DNA of 7,585 nucleotides. Origin: an uncultured Clostridia bacterium (GTDB lineage Bacteria > Bacillota_A > Clostridia > TANB77 > CAG-508). How positions within the stretch are numbered: the stretch's first letter is position 1; every line of letters begins with the position of its first letter. This document shows, in pieces, positions 6,704 to 7,585 of this stretch. The notes below the pieces were generated by a model. The model had not been told where the DNA came from. It searched no databases and saw only the letters and a list, made by a program, of their open reading frames with translations. Where the stretch lies: assembly GCA_947624715.1 (NCBI GenBank), contig CANQLO010000050.1, positions 1 to 7,585 of the forward strand, in the 5' to 3' direction. The translations under genes and the position numbers were made by a program.

Positions 6704-6926
6704 AGTTTTTAATTTTTTTATTTATTTTTTTTATAAATTTGAGAAAAAAATTTTGAAATTTAAGAGAATAATTTAAAATACAAAAAAATAAATTGAAATA
6801 TAAAAAATTAAATATGTGATCTATCATTGAAGAGTGATCCAGTATGATTAAAGATTTATTTTAAAATTATTATTGCTTATAAATTAAGGATTTGAAATAG
6901 ATTTTAAAAATAAATTTAAAAAAGTA
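6704..6926. other. AT-rich non-coding stretch with repeated A/T tracts
   Basis: This stretch is almost all A and T, with many runs of five to eight A or T (for example TTTTTTT at 6713-6719 and AAAAAAA near 6744-6750), some spaced roughly one or two helical turns apart, so intrinsic bending is plausible beside the proposed cos and repeat sites. I see no gene: the one long frame here, on the minus strand, has no ribosome binding site and a low-complexity product. Confidence 0.4.
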
Positions 6927-6955
6927 TTGACATCTTACCACTTATATGATAAGAT
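6927..6955 (+). promoter_or_regulatory. Strong sigma-A-type promoter for the rightward small-gene operon
   Basis: A consensus -35 TTGACA (6927-6932) is followed after exactly 17 nt by -10 TAAGAT (6950-6955), preceded by TGA that gives an extended -10 (TG at 6947-6948). Transcription would start near 6962. The spacer and -10 lie inside the palindrome 6931-6956, so a bound repressor would block RNA polymerase. Confidence 0.8.
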
Positions 6956-6956
6956 G
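6931..6956 (+). promoter_or_regulatory. Operator-like palindromic repeat, copy 1
   Basis: Arms CATCTTA (6931-6937) and TAAGATG (6950-6956) are perfect inverted copies. With transition differences the symmetry extends inward (ATCTTACCAC against RTGRTAAGAT). The copy spans the promoter spacer and -10. Copy 2 at 6997-7022 matches it at almost every position, and such duplication is typical of repressor sites. Confidence 0.65.
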
Positions 6957-6960
6957 TATT

Positions 6961-6983
6961 TGTCAAGCGAAAAAGGCTTGATA
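6961..6983 (+). other. Hairpin at the predicted 5' end of the rightward transcript
   Basis: TCAAGC (6963-6968) pairs with GCTTGA (6976-6981) around GAAAAAG; including flanking U-A and G-U pairs the stem is 8 bp (6961-6983). It begins at the predicted transcription start and lies between the two operator copies. It may stabilise the mRNA. No U-tract follows. Confidence 0.4.
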
Positions 6984-6996
6984 AAATAATGCAATA

Positions 6997-7022
6997 TATC
7001 TTACTATTTATATGATAAGATG
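6997..7022 (+). promoter_or_regulatory. Operator-like palindromic repeat, copy 2
   Basis: Arms ATCTTA (6998-7003) and TAAGAT (7016-7021) repeat copy 1, including the central TTATATGA. Start-to-start distance is 66 bp. It repeats the extended -10 (TGATAAGAT) but has no -35, so any promoter here would be weak. It ends 8 nt before the ribosome binding site of the 48-residue gene, so a bound protein could also act as a roadblock. Confidence 0.6.
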
Positions 7023-7041
7023 AGCAAGAAAGGAGTTATAA

Positions 7042-7188
7042 ATGAAATTAAAAAGAGACATCAAGCGAATATTAAAAAAGAGTATAATAGATATTTCAAT
7101 TAAAGATTTAGAATATCTATATAACTCTCATCAAATTGCAACAATAAAGGTTGCAAATAATTGCTTAGTATTATTCAAAGAGAACTAA
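7042..7188 (+). CDS. Small basic protein, 48 residues, function unknown
   Basis: I do not recognise this protein. The frame starts with ATG 7042, with AGGAG (7031-7035) 6 nt upstream, and ends TAA at 7186-7188. Residues 1-13 (MKLKRDIKRILKK) form a strongly basic amphipathic helix. A second likely helix follows (SIKDLEYLYNSHQ) and then a short beta-like end (ATIKVANNCLVLF). Net charge is about +5, so nucleic-acid or membrane-surface contact is possible, but no classical helix-turn-helix is clear. A consensus promoter with two operator-like repeats precedes it and a strong hairpin follows 6 nt after the stop, so it is the first and perhaps mainly the only gene of that transcript. It reads away from the head operon. 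It might be the autoregulator of its promoter, an antitoxin-like or an accessory phage protein; none is demonstrated. Confidence 0.7.
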   Translation: MKLKRDIKRILKKSIIDISIKDLEYLYNSHQIATIKVANNCLVLFKEN

Positions 7189-7193
7189 GCAAA

Positions 7194-7219
7194 CCAAGAG
7201 AGAGGCTTCTCTCTCTTGG
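7194..7219 (+). terminator. Perfect 11-bp hairpin after the 48-residue gene (terminator or attenuator)
   Basis: CCAAGAGAGAG (7194-7204) and CTCTCTCTTGG (7209-7219) pair perfectly around GCTT. The tail is AACTAATTATAATATATTTT, AU-rich but without an immediate U-run, so termination may be partial, letting some transcription reach the 76-residue gene. On the opposite strand only UUU follows. It may also act as an mRNA 3'-end stabiliser. Confidence 0.55.
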
Positions 7220-7266
7220 AACTAATTATAATATATTTTAAAAAAAAAGTAAAGGAGATTGAAAAA

Positions 7267-7497
7267 ATGAAAATAGAAAATATTAAAGAATATTTAAAAG
7301 ACAAAATTAATAATAGATGGTATTTATTTGCTAAAGAGGATTATAACATTGATGGTCACTTTATAGATTGCGAGTTGTTAGATAATGACCATTTAAAAAT
7401 AACTTGGGAAGAAATGGGAAATATAAACGAGTTGATTATTGCTTATTATTGGAACTATGGATTAGAACAATTATATAATATTTGGATGGAAAGATAA
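7267..7497 (+). CDS. Small acidic tryptophan-rich protein, 76 residues, function unknown
   Basis: I do not recognise this protein. ATG 7267 is chosen because AAGGAG ends 9 nt upstream; a longer reading from TTG at 7216 has no ribosome binding site and begins inside the hairpin. The product is compact and acidic (15 Asp/Glu against 8 Lys/Arg, net about -7), with four tryptophans (18, 47, 62, 73) and many Tyr/Ile. The pattern suggests a first helix (KIENIKEYLKDKINN), beta strands around residues 18-48 (WYLFAKEDYNIDGHFIDCE, HLKITW) and a C-terminal aromatic helix (ELIIAYYWNYGLEQLYNIW). It has no signal peptide or clear membrane helix. It lies 78 nt after the basic 48-residue gene beyond a strong hairpin; TATAAT at 7227-7232 lacks a -35. 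A small acidic protein beside a small basic one allows a toxin-antitoxin, inhibitor or DNA-mimic hypothesis, which the sequence alone does not support further. Confidence 0.72.
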   Translation: MKIENIKEYLKDKINNRWYLFAKEDYNIDGHFIDCELLDNDHLKITWEEMGNINELIIAYYWNYGLEQLYNIWMER

Positions 7498-7513
7498 AAA
7501 TGGACTTTAAAAA

Positions 7514-7542
7514 TAGACTTATAAAAAAAACTATGCTAAAAT
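7514..7542 (+). promoter_or_regulatory. Weak candidate promoter before the third rightward gene
   Basis: TAGACT (7514-7519), 17 nt, then TAAAAT (7537-7542) with an extended-10 TGC. The predicted start would fall near 7549, at the ribosome binding site itself, leaving almost no leader, so the match may be chance in AT-rich DNA. Confidence 0.25.
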
Positions 7543-7558
7543 ATTAACGAGGTGACTT

Positions 7559-7585
7559 ATGGATAGCAAAGAAAAATATTTAAAA
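7559..7585 (+). CDS. Start of a further rightward gene (partial, only 9 codons)
   Basis: ATG 7559 is preceded by GAGGTGA (7549-7555), a good ribosome binding site, and reads MDSKEKYLK to the right edge of the window without a stop. It lies 61 nt after the acidic 76-residue gene in the same direction and may belong to the same operon. Too little is visible to suggest a product; the start signal is the only support. Confidence 0.5.

Noticed and set aside
6603..6827. Minus-strand open frame of 74 codons upstream of the HNH gene
   Set aside because: There is no ribosome binding site, the N-terminal half is translated from A/T-tract low complexity, and the C-terminal half comes from the GC-rich dyad island; better explained as a non-coding packaging region.
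7216..7266. N-terminal extension of the 76-residue protein from TTG 7216
   Set aside because: The TTG lies within the hairpin stem and has no ribosome binding site, whereas ATG 7267 has AAGGAG at good spacing.

Overview
The window is part of a tailed-phage genome, most likely a prophage or temperate phage of a low-GC Firmicute of the Clostridium type. The evidence is strong AT richness, AGGAGG-type ribosome binding sites, tightly packed genes with ATGA-type overlaps, and a complete HK97-type DNA-packaging and head module. No host gene, tRNA, rRNA, integrase or att site is visible, so a free phage and an integrated prophage cannot be told apart here.

Layout. Positions 6352 down to 1 (minus strand, transcribed leftward) hold one operon in the usual HK97-like order: HNH endonuclease, small terminase (P27 type), large terminase, portal, ClpP-like prohead protease, major capsid protein, then an Ig/cadherin-like surface domain that runs off the left edge. 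Gaps are 12 nt or less and several genes overlap, so translation is probably coupled. The HNH protein and terminase would cut and load concatemeric DNA through the portal into a prohead, which the protease would mature. The last gene is probably made as a C-terminal extension of the capsid protein by +1 frameshifting at CCC-TAG: it has no placed ribosome binding site, its frame is already open at the capsid stop, and a hairpin follows.

Positions 6353 to 7041 form a divergent intergenic region dense in signals. From left to right it holds a leader with three hairpins upstream of the HNH gene (6371-6515), a possible leftward promoter, four tandem 10-bp repeats (6549-6588), a GC-rich island with dyad symmetries that is my best candidate for the cos site (about 6604-6703), a very AT-rich A-tract stretch, and then a strong rightward sigma-A-type promoter embedded in the first of two 26-bp palindromic operator-like repeats.

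Positions 7042 to 7585 (plus strand) carry short genes read away from the head operon: a 48-residue basic protein, a strong hairpin, a 76-residue acidic tryptophan-rich protein, and the first codons of a third gene. I do not recognise any of these; having their own repressible-looking promoter suggests an accessory (moron-like) or regulatory unit.

The observations most worth following are the capsid +1 frameshift, the structured HNH leader with its cos/iteron region, and the unrecognised rightward operon.
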